DNA of 54,264 nt. Source: Verrucomicrobiales bacterium. Its GTDB lineage: Bacteria > Verrucomicrobiota > Verrucomicrobiia > Verrucomicrobiales > DEV007. The notes below the pieces were generated by a model. That model was not told the DNA's origin. It ran no database searches and worked only from the letters and a program-made list of their open reading frames with translations. This document shows, one piece after another, positions 16,302 through 24,289 of the stretch. The DNA lies in the NCBI GenBank assembly GCA_021648365.1, contig JAKISY010000020.1:1-54264 (forward strand), in the 5' to 3' direction. The first letter of the stretch is position 1, and each line of letters begins with the position of its first letter. Both the position numbers and the translations under genes were made by a program.

Positions 16302-17123
16302 TCACCCCAGCCCCTCCCGCTGTCGCCAGGTGCGTGGCGAATACCCTGTTTGCTGCCGAAACCAGCGAGCAAAGTAGTTGCTGTCCTCAAATCCCACCTC
16401 GCTGCCAACTTCCTGAATCAACAAGTGAGCATCAGCCAAAGCCTGCTTGGCCTGCTGTAATCTGTATTCCGCTAACAATTGCCCCAAAGTCAGACCGCAC
16501 TCACGTTTCAATACTCGATTAAGATGATCTTTTTGTATCCCACTTTGCTCGACCAAACTCGCCAAACTCATCGTCTGCAAATCGCCATCTCTGATCCAAT
16601 CACGAACCTTATCACTCAGAGGAGTAGACGCCCTCCCTCGCCCCTCGCCCGTTACCGCAGCTAATAAGATCCCCGTCACATCGAGCACCATTGCCGCTTC
16701 TCGCGCCTTCAACGCCACACCGCCACGCTGTTCTGTCGCTGTCATCAACCATGACAAACGCTGACGCAACACCGCTATGTCCTCCGTATGTAAGCTCGAC
16801 AGTCCAGCTTGTAGCTCAGCCCGATCCTCCACTTGGAAATCCACCACCATGCAAAGTGGCGTGCGCTCACCTTGTTTTTCAAAACTATGCGTCACCCCGT
16901 CTGGCACGTAGATCAACGAACCCGCACGCACAGCGTGACTTTTACCTGCCAAACGCTGAACCCCATGTCCTGTCAAATATAGCAAACACTGACAGAAGTC
17001 ATGTCGATGACGGTTCACCCACTCCGCCTCAGGCAAATGCTGATTCACACATAAACGCAAGACCTGCAAACCTGACGAATCCACCTGCAGATCTTCTAAT
17101 AACAATGGACGGAAATTTTTCAC
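16302..17123 (-). CDS. AraC-family transcriptional regulator
   Basis: 273 residues from a GTG start. The N-terminal 150 residues form a cupin-like effector domain (HRHDFCQCLLYLTGHG, then SLIYVPDGVTHSF). The C-terminal 100 residues carry two helix-turn-helix motifs: LASLVEQSGIQKDHLNRVLK, and IQEVGSEVGFEDSNYFARWF with the usual G-Y-S-P-R-T-W-R ending. It is transcribed away from the sugar isomerase and oxidoreductase genes, and most likely controls them through the 130-bp divergent region. The inducer is probably a sugar or sugar acid, not identifiable here. Confidence 0.88.
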   Translation of the reverse strand: MKNFRPLLLEDLQVDSSGLQVLRLCVNQHLPEAEWVNRHRHDFCQCLLYLTGHGVQRLAGKSHAVRAGSLIYVPDGVTHSFEKQGERTPLCMVVDFQVEDRAELQAGLSSLHTEDIAVLRQRLSWLMTATEQRGGVALKAREAAMVLDVTGILLAAVTGEGRGRASTPLSDKVRDWIRDGDLQTMSLASLVEQSGIQKDHLNRVLKRECGLTLGQLLAEYRLQQAKQALADAHLLIQEVGSEVGFEDSNYFARWFRQQTGYSPRTWRQREGLG

Positions 17124-17256
17124 AAAGAAAGTTCATTATCAAGACTCTCACTCAGTAGCACCATAGCTAATGTCGTTTTTGTGCTACTTCAACCCAAACG
17201 TTCTACCATCTTTGCAAAAAACTCCCTATCATTGATACACCATCCACTTGCTTACC

Positions 17257-18093
17257 ATGACCACTGCCTCAACTCTAGAAGATTATTCTCGCCTCTGCGT
17301 TCACACCATCACCACCAAAGCATGGAGCATCGAAGAGGCGATGGATCGCTACGTAGCTGCCGGCATAGGTGGCATCACCGTCTGGCAAGATGCGCTCAAG
17401 CAACGCAAGGCATCACTCATCGGCGAGCAACTACGAGCTAGAGATCTCTCGATCGTATCGCTCTGTAGAGGCGGTTTTTTCCCCGCCAAAAGCGCCCAAG
17501 AGCGTCAGCAAAGTATCAATGATAATCGTCGCAGCATCGAGTTGGCAGCAGAACTCGGTGCCCCCTCTGTGGTACTCGTCTGCGGTGCCGTCCCAGGTCA
17601 AAGCCTAGACACATCGCGCCAACAAATCTCGGAAGGTATCGCCGCCATCCTCCCCGATGCCGAAGCCGCTGGTATCCGGCTCTCGATCGAGCCCCTGCAT
17701 CCGATGTATGCCGATGACCGCTCGGCGATCAATAGCATGGCACAAGCCAATCAGCTCTGCGACCAGTTCGACCACCCCTTGCTCGGCATAGCCGTCGATG
17801 TTTATCACCTCTGGTGGGACGATCAACTCGAACAGCAAATACAAATAGCAGCTAAAAAACAACGTCTCTTCGCCTTCCATATCTGTGATTGGATGACCCC
17901 CACCACCGATTTACTCAATGATCGCGGACTCATGGGCGAAGGATGCATTCCAGTAAAAACCATTCGCAACTATATGGAAACCAATGGATTCAATGGATTC
18001 AATGAAGTAGAAATATTCTCCAACCGCTGGTGGCAAGCCAATCCCGAGCATTTCCTCCAACAAATCCAACAAAGCTACCTCAAACACAGCTAA
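17257..18093 (+). CDS. sugar phosphate isomerase/epimerase (xylose-isomerase-like TIM barrel)
   Basis: 278 residues from ATG 17257 (a TTG nine bases earlier is also in frame). An AP-endonuclease-2 / IolE-like barrel: SLCRGGFF, VVLVCGAVPG, IRLSIEPLHPMYADDRS (metal-ligand Glu), GIAVDVYHLWWD (Asp and His ligands), FAFHICDWM (His) and NEVEIFSNRWW (final Glu). All expected metal-binding positions seem present. It forms a two-gene unit with the dehydrogenase downstream (36-bp gap) and is divergent from the AraC regulator. It probably isomerises or epimerises a keto sugar; the substrate is not predictable. Confidence 0.85.
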   Translation: MTTASTLEDYSRLCVHTITTKAWSIEEAMDRYVAAGIGGITVWQDALKQRKASLIGEQLRARDLSIVSLCRGGFFPAKSAQERQQSINDNRRSIELAAELGAPSVVLVCGAVPGQSLDTSRQQISEGIAAILPDAEAAGIRLSIEPLHPMYADDRSAINSMAQANQLCDQFDHPLLGIAVDVYHLWWDDQLEQQIQIAAKKQRLFAFHICDWMTPTTDLLNDRGLMGEGCIPVKTIRNYMETNGFNGFNEVEIFSNRWWQANPEHFLQQIQQSYLKHS

Positions 18094-18129
18094 AACTAAA
18101 ATTCTAACCCTTACCTACTTATCAAAAAA

Positions 18130-19284
18130 ATGAAAACACACCACATAGGCATCATCCTCAACGGCGTCACCGGACGCATGGGCACCAACCAGCACCTCAT
18201 CCGCTCCATCCTCGCTATTCGCGAGCAAGGCGGCATCAAAATCTCCGCTGAAGAAGTGATCCTCATCGACCCCATCCTCACCGGTCGCAGTGAAAACAAA
18301 CTCAAAGCCCTCGCTCAGAAACACCAAATCGAACACTGGAGCACTGACCTTGATGCGGTTTTAGCCGATGATCGCTATCAGGTATTTTTCGACGCTTCCA
18401 CCACCCTCTTACGTCCCGGTTTTATCGAAAAAGCAGTCGCCTCAGGGAAAGCGATCTATTGTGAAAAACCCACCGCCACCAGCTTGCCCGAAGCCCTTCG
18501 CCTAGCAAAACTCTGTCGCAAAGCCGGAGTGAAAAACGGCGCGGTGCAGGACAAACTGTGGTTGCCAGGATTACGCAAGCTGCAGATGTTGATCCAACAA
18601 GGTTTTTTCGGTGAGATCCTCTCCGTGCGCGGCGAGTTCGGCTACTGGGTTTTCACTGGCGAACACGACGATCAACAACCGCAACGCCCCTCATGGAACT
18701 ACCGTAAAGAAGACGGCGGTGGCATCATCATCGACATGCTCTGTCATTGGCGCTACGTCATCGACAACCTATTTGGCGACATCAAATCCGTCAGCTGCCT
18801 CGGAGCCACCCACATACCCGAGCGCCACGACGAAAGTGGACAAGTTTACCCCGCTACCGCAGACGACGCCTGTTACGCCACTTTCGAACTCGAAAACGGC
18901 ATCATCGCGCAGTTCAATAGCTCTTGGGATGTGCGTGTCCGCCGCGACGACCTCTTCACCATGCAAGTCGATGGCACCCTAGGCTCTGCCGTCGTAGGGC
19001 TACGCGATTGCAAAATCCAATCCCTCGGTGGAACTCCTAAACCTCTCTGGAATCCCGATATCGAACAAGCGATCGATTTTTATGAAGGCTGGCAAGAAGT
19101 CCCCGACGCTACTACTTACGACAACGCATTCAAGATCCAATGGGAACTCTTCTTGCGCCATGTCGCCCTAGATCAACCCTTCCATTGGGATCTGATGGAA
19201 GCAGCCAAAGGTGTGCAACTCGCCGAAGCAGGCCTGCAATCATGGGATGAACGCCGCTGGATCGACCTAGAACCACTGGATTGA
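18130..19284 (+). CDS. Gfo/Idh/MocA family oxidoreductase
   Basis: 384 residues. An N-terminal Rossmann domain (IGIILNGVTGRMG, a G-x-x-G-x-x-G-like nucleotide loop), then YCEKPTATSLPEAL with the E-K-P motif holding the catalytic Lys, and a C-terminal alpha/beta domain including GGGIIIDMLCHWRYVIDNLFG with the His-containing catalytic segment. NAD(P)-dependent oxidation of a sugar, inositol or related polyol is the family reaction. The isomerase partner upstream suggests that the two act in sequence in one catabolic route. Confidence 0.88.
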   Translation: MKTHHIGIILNGVTGRMGTNQHLIRSILAIREQGGIKISAEEVILIDPILTGRSENKLKALAQKHQIEHWSTDLDAVLADDRYQVFFDASTTLLRPGFIEKAVASGKAIYCEKPTATSLPEALRLAKLCRKAGVKNGAVQDKLWLPGLRKLQMLIQQGFFGEILSVRGEFGYWVFTGEHDDQQPQRPSWNYRKEDGGGIIIDMLCHWRYVIDNLFGDIKSVSCLGATHIPERHDESGQVYPATADDACYATFELENGIIAQFNSSWDVRVRRDDLFTMQVDGTLGSAVVGLRDCKIQSLGGTPKPLWNPDIEQAIDFYEGWQEVPDATTYDNAFKIQWELFLRHVALDQPFHWDLMEAAKGVQLAEAGLQSWDERRWIDLEPLD

Positions 19285-19349
19285 GTCAATCACTACCCTC
19301 AATTATTTTCTCTTTATAGATAGTCCTACAGCCATCTTAAATTTTTCAG

Positions 19350-19377
19350 TTTACAAATTGAAAAAACCGATTAAATT
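19350..19377 (+). promoter_or_regulatory. candidate rpoA promoter
   Basis: TTTACA at 19350-19355 and TAAATT at 19372-19377 are separated by 16 bp, in an AT-rich stretch upstream of rpoA. The match is moderate; position upstream of the structured leader supports it. Confidence 0.35.
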
Positions 19378-19410
19378 CCGCGCTTCTAAGAGCATTATCA
19401 ATCGCCGTAG

Positions 19411-19477
19411 GTCCTTGGGTGCTGGTAAATGCCAGTAACTACTGCTCTGCAAGGGAAACCCGGCAACCAAAAAATAC
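19411..19477 (+). promoter_or_regulatory. putative structured mRNA leader of rpoA
   Basis: Possible pairings: CCTTG 19413-19417 with CAAGG 19450-19454; inside this, CTGG 19422-19425 with CCAG 19432-19435; then GGG-AAA-CCC 19453-19461. The region is GC-richer than its surroundings and sits between the candidate promoter and the ATG. Genes for ribosomal proteins and rpoA are often autoregulated through such leaders, but I know no family that matches this one. Confidence 0.35.
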
Positions 19478-20557
19478 ATGTCAGATCCAATCAAATTAGC
19501 ACGTTTCGAAATCCCGAACCGTCTCGTCAAAGACGAAGATACCGCTACCGATACTTTCGGTAAGTTCACTGCAGAACCTTTCGAAGCCGGATACGGTCAC
19601 ACCATCGGTAACTCACTGCGCCGCGTTTTGCTTTCCTCACTTGAGGGTGCCGCGATCACTTCAGTGCGTATCACAGGTGCACAACACGAGTTCACCTCTC
19701 TTCCAGGAGTGAAAGAGGACGTGACTGAGATCATCCTCAACCTGAAACAAATCCGTTTCAAACATTTCGATAACAAAGAGCCCGCTACTCTTTCTATCAA
19801 CGTCACCAAAGACGGCAAAGTGACTGCTGGCGACATCGAGGCGATTTCTCAATATGAGATCGTCAACAAAAAGCAGCTCATTTGCACCCTCGACCGCAAA
19901 ACCAAATTTCAAATGGAAATGGAAGTGCGTGTTGGACGTGGCTTCAATACGGGTGAAGAAAACAAACACCCCGAAATGCCGATTGGCGTGATCGCTATCG
20001 ACTCAATCTTCTCACCTGTTCGCCGCGTCAAATACGCTGTAGAGAATACCCGCTTGGGACAACGCACCGATTACGACAAAGTCGTGCTCGAAATCACCAC
20101 CGACGGCCGCATGGATCCTCCAGACGCGCTGTTGCAAGCTTCGGCTATTCTACGTCGTCACTTGGACGTCTTTGTCGATTACGACGATGATTTGGTAGAA
20201 TTCGAAGAAGCGCCAGAATCACAAAGCGAAGAAAATGCTGAGTTGAAGAAACTGCTCAACATGAGCGTCAACGAAATCGAACTTTCTGTTCGTGCAGCCA
20301 ACTGCTTGAACAACGCCAACATTACGTCTGTCGGACCGCTGGCTATGAAGAGTGAAGCAGAAATGCTCAAATACCGTAACTTCGGTAAAAAATCTCTCAA
20401 CGAGATCAAAGACAAACTTGCTGAACTCGGACTGTCTTTGGGCATGCAGTTCGATCCAGCCTTGTTAGAAACTCCGTTTGGAGCGCCTCTACTCGCTACC
20501 GAAGCCAAACCTGATGAAGGTCCAGGCCTCGCATCGCTCATCAACCAGAACCTTTAA
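19478..20557 (+). CDS. rpoA: RNA polymerase alpha subunit
   Basis: 359 residues. The N-terminal domain (1-235) has AEPFEAGYGHTIGNSLRRVL for alpha dimerisation and VRGARVTGAQHEF-like residues; the C-terminal domain (from about 265) has the helix-hairpin-helix segment NCLNNANITSVGPL and FGKKSLNEIKDKL for DNA and activator contacts. About 20-30 residues longer than E. coli RpoA, mainly in an acidic linker (FEEAPESQSEENAELKKLL) and a C-terminal tail. The rpsM-rpsK-rpsD genes that usually precede rpoA are not here; the upstream gene is a sugar oxidoreductase. Confidence 0.98.
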   Translation: MSDPIKLARFEIPNRLVKDEDTATDTFGKFTAEPFEAGYGHTIGNSLRRVLLSSLEGAAITSVRITGAQHEFTSLPGVKEDVTEIILNLKQIRFKHFDNKEPATLSINVTKDGKVTAGDIEAISQYEIVNKKQLICTLDRKTKFQMEMEVRVGRGFNTGEENKHPEMPIGVIAIDSIFSPVRRVKYAVENTRLGQRTDYDKVVLEITTDGRMDPPDALLQASAILRRHLDVFVDYDDDLVEFEEAPESQSEENAELKKLLNMSVNEIELSVRAANCLNNANITSVGPLAMKSEAEMLKYRNFGKKSLNEIKDKLAELGLSLGMQFDPALLETPFGAPLLATEAKPDEGPGLASLINQNL

Positions 20558-20576
20558 TTTTAGTTAAAATATACTC

Positions 20577-20990
20577 ATGAGACATCGTCGCAAAACTGTC
20601 AAACTGCAACGACCTACCGCACACCGGAAGGCCATGCTTGCTAACCTGACCTGTAGTCTAATCGAACACGGGCGCATCAAAACGACTTTGGCGAAAGCTA
20701 AAGCCCTGCGCCCGATCGTTGAACGCATGGTAACCCTTGGTAAAAGGAACACCTTGCACACTCGCCGCCGGTCTATTTCACTGCTCGGTAGCAGTCAACT
20801 AGCTCAGCGCTCCACCAAAACTCTGTTCGAGAAAATCGCCCCGGCATCCACGGATCGCCAAGGAGGTTACACTCGCATCACTAAACTCGGTCAACGCCAG
20901 AGCGATTCTGCTCCTATGGCATTCATCGAATGGGTGGACGTGCCGCACGCAAGTGACGCTGAGGAGATCGATCTCGGTGACGAGAGCTAA
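20577..20990 (+). CDS. rplQ: 50S ribosomal protein L17
   Basis: 137 residues starting MRHRRKTVKLQRPTAHRKAML, the standard L17 beginning, and continuing with TTLAKAKALRPIVERMVTLGK. It sits 19 bases after rpoA, the normal gene order, and is followed by a strong intrinsic terminator. The acidic tail (DAEEIDLGDES) is an extension beyond the E. coli protein. Confidence 0.97.
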   Translation: MRHRRKTVKLQRPTAHRKAMLANLTCSLIEHGRIKTTLAKAKALRPIVERMVTLGKRNTLHTRRRSISLLGSSQLAQRSTKTLFEKIAPASTDRQGGYTRITKLGQRQSDSAPMAFIEWVDVPHASDAEEIDLGDES

Positions 20991-21016
20991 GAACCTTCCT
21001 TATAACAACTTAAAAC

Positions 21017-21048
21017 AAACGCCTGCTGGAAACAGCAGGCGTTTTTTT
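21017..21048 (+). terminator. rho-independent terminator after rplQ
   Basis: Perfect stem AAACGCCTGCTG / CAGCAGGCGTTT with a GAAA loop, followed by a T run. It ends the rpoA-rplQ transcript. Confidence 0.95.
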
Positions 21049-21119
21049 GTGCCTCCACGCTCCGGCTTTCCACTCTACTTTCAATAACACACATTTTTTT
21101 TACCATCCCATCCGAATAC

Positions 21120-21404
21120 TCACCTTCTTTTACTGATCCGATACCAAACAAAAAGGCACCTCGCCAATACCAACACACACACACCCTTCCATAACAACAG
21201 CCACCAAGGTCGCCACCACGCGCCCGTGCGCACCTCCACTAAATCGCTGATAGAAAAAGCTAAAAACCCAATGGCTAAAATGAAATACAACAGACGCTGA
21301 TCTCTAGCTTTGCCAAAACCCCGTACGCCGAAAAACAAGGCCATGCCCGACCACAACACCGCTTCAGCGTAATTGAACCCGCTGAACAGATTCAATTCAC
21401 TCAT
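21120..21404 (-). CDS. small conserved-type membrane protein
   Basis: 94 residues with three hydrophobic helices (about 12-28, 40-56 and 65-85) separated by short polar loops containing GKARDQR and EVRTGAWWRP, ending in a basic ISKRR. It resembles small unnamed integral membrane proteins seen in several bacteria; no function is known to me. Its ATG overlaps the stop of an esterase remnant by eight bases. Confidence 0.6.
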   Translation of the reverse strand: MSELNLFSGFNYAEAVLWSGMALFFGVRGFGKARDQRLLYFILAIGFLAFSISDLVEVRTGAWWRPWWLLLWKGVCVLVLARCLFVWYRISKRR

Positions 21405-21543
21405 TCACTAAGCCCAATTCACCCAACCACTCAGCACAAAGTTGCGGCCATGCCGCGACTCGGTCTGTCGTTTTTTTCATCCCAAAGCCATGACCGCCTT
21501 TGGCAAATAGCGTCCAAGAATTGAGGGAAGTCATTAGTTTCAT
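21397..21543 (-). pseudogene. C-terminal stub of an alpha/beta hydrolase (acetyl esterase-like)
   Basis: The minus-strand frame ends ...LFAKGGHGFGMKKTTDRVAA, then WPQLCAEWLGELGL and a stop at 21397. This is the characteristic end of the acetylxylan-esterase / dienelactone-hydrolase-like family, with the catalytic His in GGHGFG. Nothing of the preceding 200 or more residues (nucleophile elbow, catalytic Asp) remains; the bases at 21544-21715 are AT-rich and non-coding. A deletion seems to have removed most of the gene. Confidence 0.65.
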
Positions 21544-21715
21544 CGTTAAAATAGAAAAATATCAGCAGCTTTGTCGCTCTATCCTATAGAAAACACCCAT
21601 TCCCCCCCCTTGCAATGCATCTATTCACAAAAGAACCGATAGACAAAGCTTAGTGATTTTTGCTACCATTAAAAAAATCAGAGCTATATTAGTATAGCCC
21701 ATCATACCTCGGCGA

Positions 21716-22762
21716 ATGACCACCCAACAACACGCCCCCTTTAAGCGAGAAACAGAACGCCGCAAACGGCGCTGGTTTCCGTGGAACTTCTTACGCGGTG
21801 GGCGCAGGTATGGCAAATGGCTGCACCAAGCTCCCGACTCCACCGAACAGAATCATTCCAAAGTCCGCATCGGCTTAGCACTGTCCTCAGGTGGAGCCAA
21901 AGGTATCTCTCATGTCGGAGTCATCCAAGTATTAGAAGAAAATGGCATCCACATCGACGCCATCGCTGGCTGTAGTATGGGAGCTTATGTTGGTTCGTTA
22001 TGGGCAGCCGGTTTTGACGGGATTCAAATGGGCGAACTCGCCGCCGAGTTGGACTCTAATCGAGATCTACTCAAACTGATCGATCCTATATTTCCACCTC
22101 GACGAGGGTTCATCCATGGCGACAAAATCGAAGAATGGCTCGCCCGCTCCTTGAAAGATGTCACTTTTGAACAACTGGAAAAACCCCTCTACGTCGTAGC
22201 AACCGAGTTGGACGGCTTCGCGCGTAAGGTTTTTCATCAGGGCGATGTGGTCAGCGCGGTTCGCGCCAGTCTATCGATACCCGGCATCCTAGAACCCGCT
22301 GTGCGAGATGGCATCGAGTATGTCGATGGTGGCGTCTCAGATCCCCTGCCCGTTGATGTGCTGAAAGAACGCGGTATCGATTATGTCATCGCGGTGAACG
22401 TCATCCCCTCGGTAGAAGATTTGGAAAAATGCCGCCGCCAAGCGCAGCAAATACAAAAGAGAAAGTTATGGTGGCAACACCCGCTTTCTTGGCTCAACCA
22501 GAAGTTCAACTACTTCGCCAAAGGCAACCTGCTCGACATCTTACGCGGAGCTGCGATGGGCTCGCAGATCCGCCTGCTTGAAGAATGCTCCAAGCGCGCG
22601 GACGTGCTGCTGCGCCCCATCGTCTGCGATGCTAGCTGGCACGACTACACCAATCACCAAGAATACATCCAAACTGGGCGTCAAATCGCTGAGGATAAAT
22701 TGCCAGAAATCAAAGCTCTGCTTGCCGCCGCAGAGAAAAACCAAGCTTCACGCAGCTCATGA
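21716..22762 (+). CDS. patatin-like phospholipase
   Basis: 348 residues. Lipid acyl hydrolase with a Ser-Asp dyad: glycine-rich oxyanion loop LALSSGGAKG (about 55-63), nucleophile elbow GCSMG with Ser87, and DGG with Asp204. The first 45 residues are very basic (RRKRRW) and may bind phospholipid or membrane; no signal peptide is present. The gene overlaps the ligase gene by 4 bases and heads an operon that continues through thiolase to the beta-oxidation fusion. It probably releases fatty acids that feed the following enzymes. Confidence 0.88.
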   Translation: MTTQQHAPFKRETERRKRRWFPWNFLRGGRRYGKWLHQAPDSTEQNHSKVRIGLALSSGGAKGISHVGVIQVLEENGIHIDAIAGCSMGAYVGSLWAAGFDGIQMGELAAELDSNRDLLKLIDPIFPPRRGFIHGDKIEEWLARSLKDVTFEQLEKPLYVVATELDGFARKVFHQGDVVSAVRASLSIPGILEPAVRDGIEYVDGGVSDPLPVDVLKERGIDYVIAVNVIPSVEDLEKCRRQAQQIQKRKLWWQHPLSWLNQKFNYFAKGNLLDILRGAAMGSQIRLLEECSKRADVLLRPIVCDASWHDYTNHQEYIQTGRQIAEDKLPEIKALLAAAEKNQASRSS

Positions 22763-24264
22763 GCCGACTATCGAACCGACATCCTTTACGAAAAAATTGG
22801 GCTCAGCTCGATCGCGACCAGATGCAAGATTTGCAACTAAAACAACTGCGTCGTTTTCTCAAACAAACCGTCTTACCCTTTTCCAAACACTACCGCGAAC
22901 TTTTTCATCAACACGGACTCAGTCCAGAAGATCTACAATCATGGGGCGATCTCTCGAAAATCCCCTTCACTTCAAAAAAGGATCTACTCAGCTCGCCAGA
23001 ACACCCTGATCGCAGCAAAGACTTTGTCATCATACCCGACGAAGCCCTGCTCAAACGCCGACCCGAGACCATCTTTCGCGCCCTGACTCGAGGAACTAAG
23101 AATGCCAAAGCAAGTCTCGAACAAGAATACCGCCCCATCATGATGACCAGCACCACCGGGCGGTCGAGCGAACCGGTGCCATTTTTTTATAGCCACCATG
23201 ATATCGACAACCTCAAACTCACCGGTCGTCGCTTGATGGAAATCTGCGAGTCACAAACCGACTTTCGCCACATCAACCTATTTCCCTTCGCTCCCCACCT
23301 TGCCTTTTGGCAAGCGCACTATGCCGGCACAGGTTTTAATACCTTCTGCATCAGCACCGGTGGTGGCAAAGTGATGGGAACTTCTGGCAACGTGATGTTA
23401 ATCGGAAAAATCCAACCCGATGCGCTGATTGGTATGCCTACTTTTATTTACCACGTGCTAAGCGAAGCCATCGCCGAAGGGGTGCGTTGCGATAGCCTCA
23501 AACGCCTCGTGCTCGGTGGCGAAAAAGTTCCCAATGGCATGCGCCGCAAACTCCGAGCCCTCGCCGCGGAGCTAGGCTCCGACCACGTCGAAGTGATGGC
23601 GACCTACGCTTTCACCGAATCCAAAACCGCGTGGCCCGAGTGCCCTGCCCATGGCACAGAAAAAGCACAATCTTCTGGTTACCACCTCTATCCAGACCTT
23701 GGCATCATCGAAATCATCAACCCCGACACTGGCGAAAGCGTAGCCGAAGGCGAAGCTGGAGAAATCGTTTACACCCCGCTCGACAGTCGCGGCAGTGTCA
23801 TCCTACGCTACCGAACGGGCGACCTCATCAGCGGCGGCATCACCTATCAAACTTGCCCACAATGCGGACGCAGCTGCCCTCGACTGCTAGGTAGGATCTC
23901 ACGAGTATCCGATATTCATCGTATGCAAATAGGCAAAGTCAAAGGCACCTTGGTCAACTTCAATGACCTCGAACACATTCTCGACGACATCGATGGTCTA
24001 GGTTCTTGGCAAATAGAGATTCGCAAAAAAAATGATGACCCCTTGCAAACCGATGAAATCATCGTGCACGCCCAAGCTCAAGCAGGCCAAGACGAAGAAC
24101 TGTTAGCCGCAGAGATCACCCAACAGTTCCAAGCCGATGCCGAGCTGCGACCTAACCGAATCGAATTTCATGATTCCGCCACCATGAAAAAAATGCAAGG
24201 CGTAGGAGTCGCTCTCAAAGAAGACAAAATTGTCGATCACCGCCCAAGCAACAAAAAATCCTAA
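22759..24264 (+). CDS. PaaK-like adenylate-forming enzyme (probable acyl-CoA ligase)
   Basis: 501 residues. Sequence type of phenylacetate-CoA ligase / CapK: KIPFTSKKDLLSSP, the nucleotide-binding TSTTGRSSEPVPFFYS, EVMATYAFTESK, and the end of the large domain GEIVYTPLDSRGSVILRYRTGDL. A Cys cluster CPQCGRSC (366-373) lies close to the hinge, as in PaaK relatives. The small C-terminal domain follows (ILDDIDGLGSWQIEI). ATG overlaps the lipase gene. In this setting it most plausibly activates a fatty or aromatic acid with CoA and ATP, feeding the thiolase and fusion protein; the substrate is inferred. Confidence 0.8.
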   Translation: MSRLSNRHPLRKNWAQLDRDQMQDLQLKQLRRFLKQTVLPFSKHYRELFHQHGLSPEDLQSWGDLSKIPFTSKKDLLSSPEHPDRSKDFVIIPDEALLKRRPETIFRALTRGTKNAKASLEQEYRPIMMTSTTGRSSEPVPFFYSHHDIDNLKLTGRRLMEICESQTDFRHINLFPFAPHLAFWQAHYAGTGFNTFCISTGGGKVMGTSGNVMLIGKIQPDALIGMPTFIYHVLSEAIAEGVRCDSLKRLVLGGEKVPNGMRRKLRALAAELGSDHVEVMATYAFTESKTAWPECPAHGTEKAQSSGYHLYPDLGIIEIINPDTGESVAEGEAGEIVYTPLDSRGSVILRYRTGDLISGGITYQTCPQCGRSCPRLLGRISRVSDIHRMQIGKVKGTLVNFNDLEHILDDIDGLGSWQIEIRKKNDDPLQTDEIIVHAQAQAGQDEELLAAEITQQFQADAELRPNRIEFHDSATMKKMQGVGVALKEDKIVDHRPSNKKS

Positions 24265-24289
24265 TCTCAAATCCTCAAATTCCCCATTC

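Noticed and set aside
19411..19470. Resemblance of the rpoA leader to part of RNase P RNA (GGGTGC, GGGAAACCC)
   Set aside because: Only about 60 bases match loosely; the P4 core and the rest of the roughly 350-nt RNA are missing.
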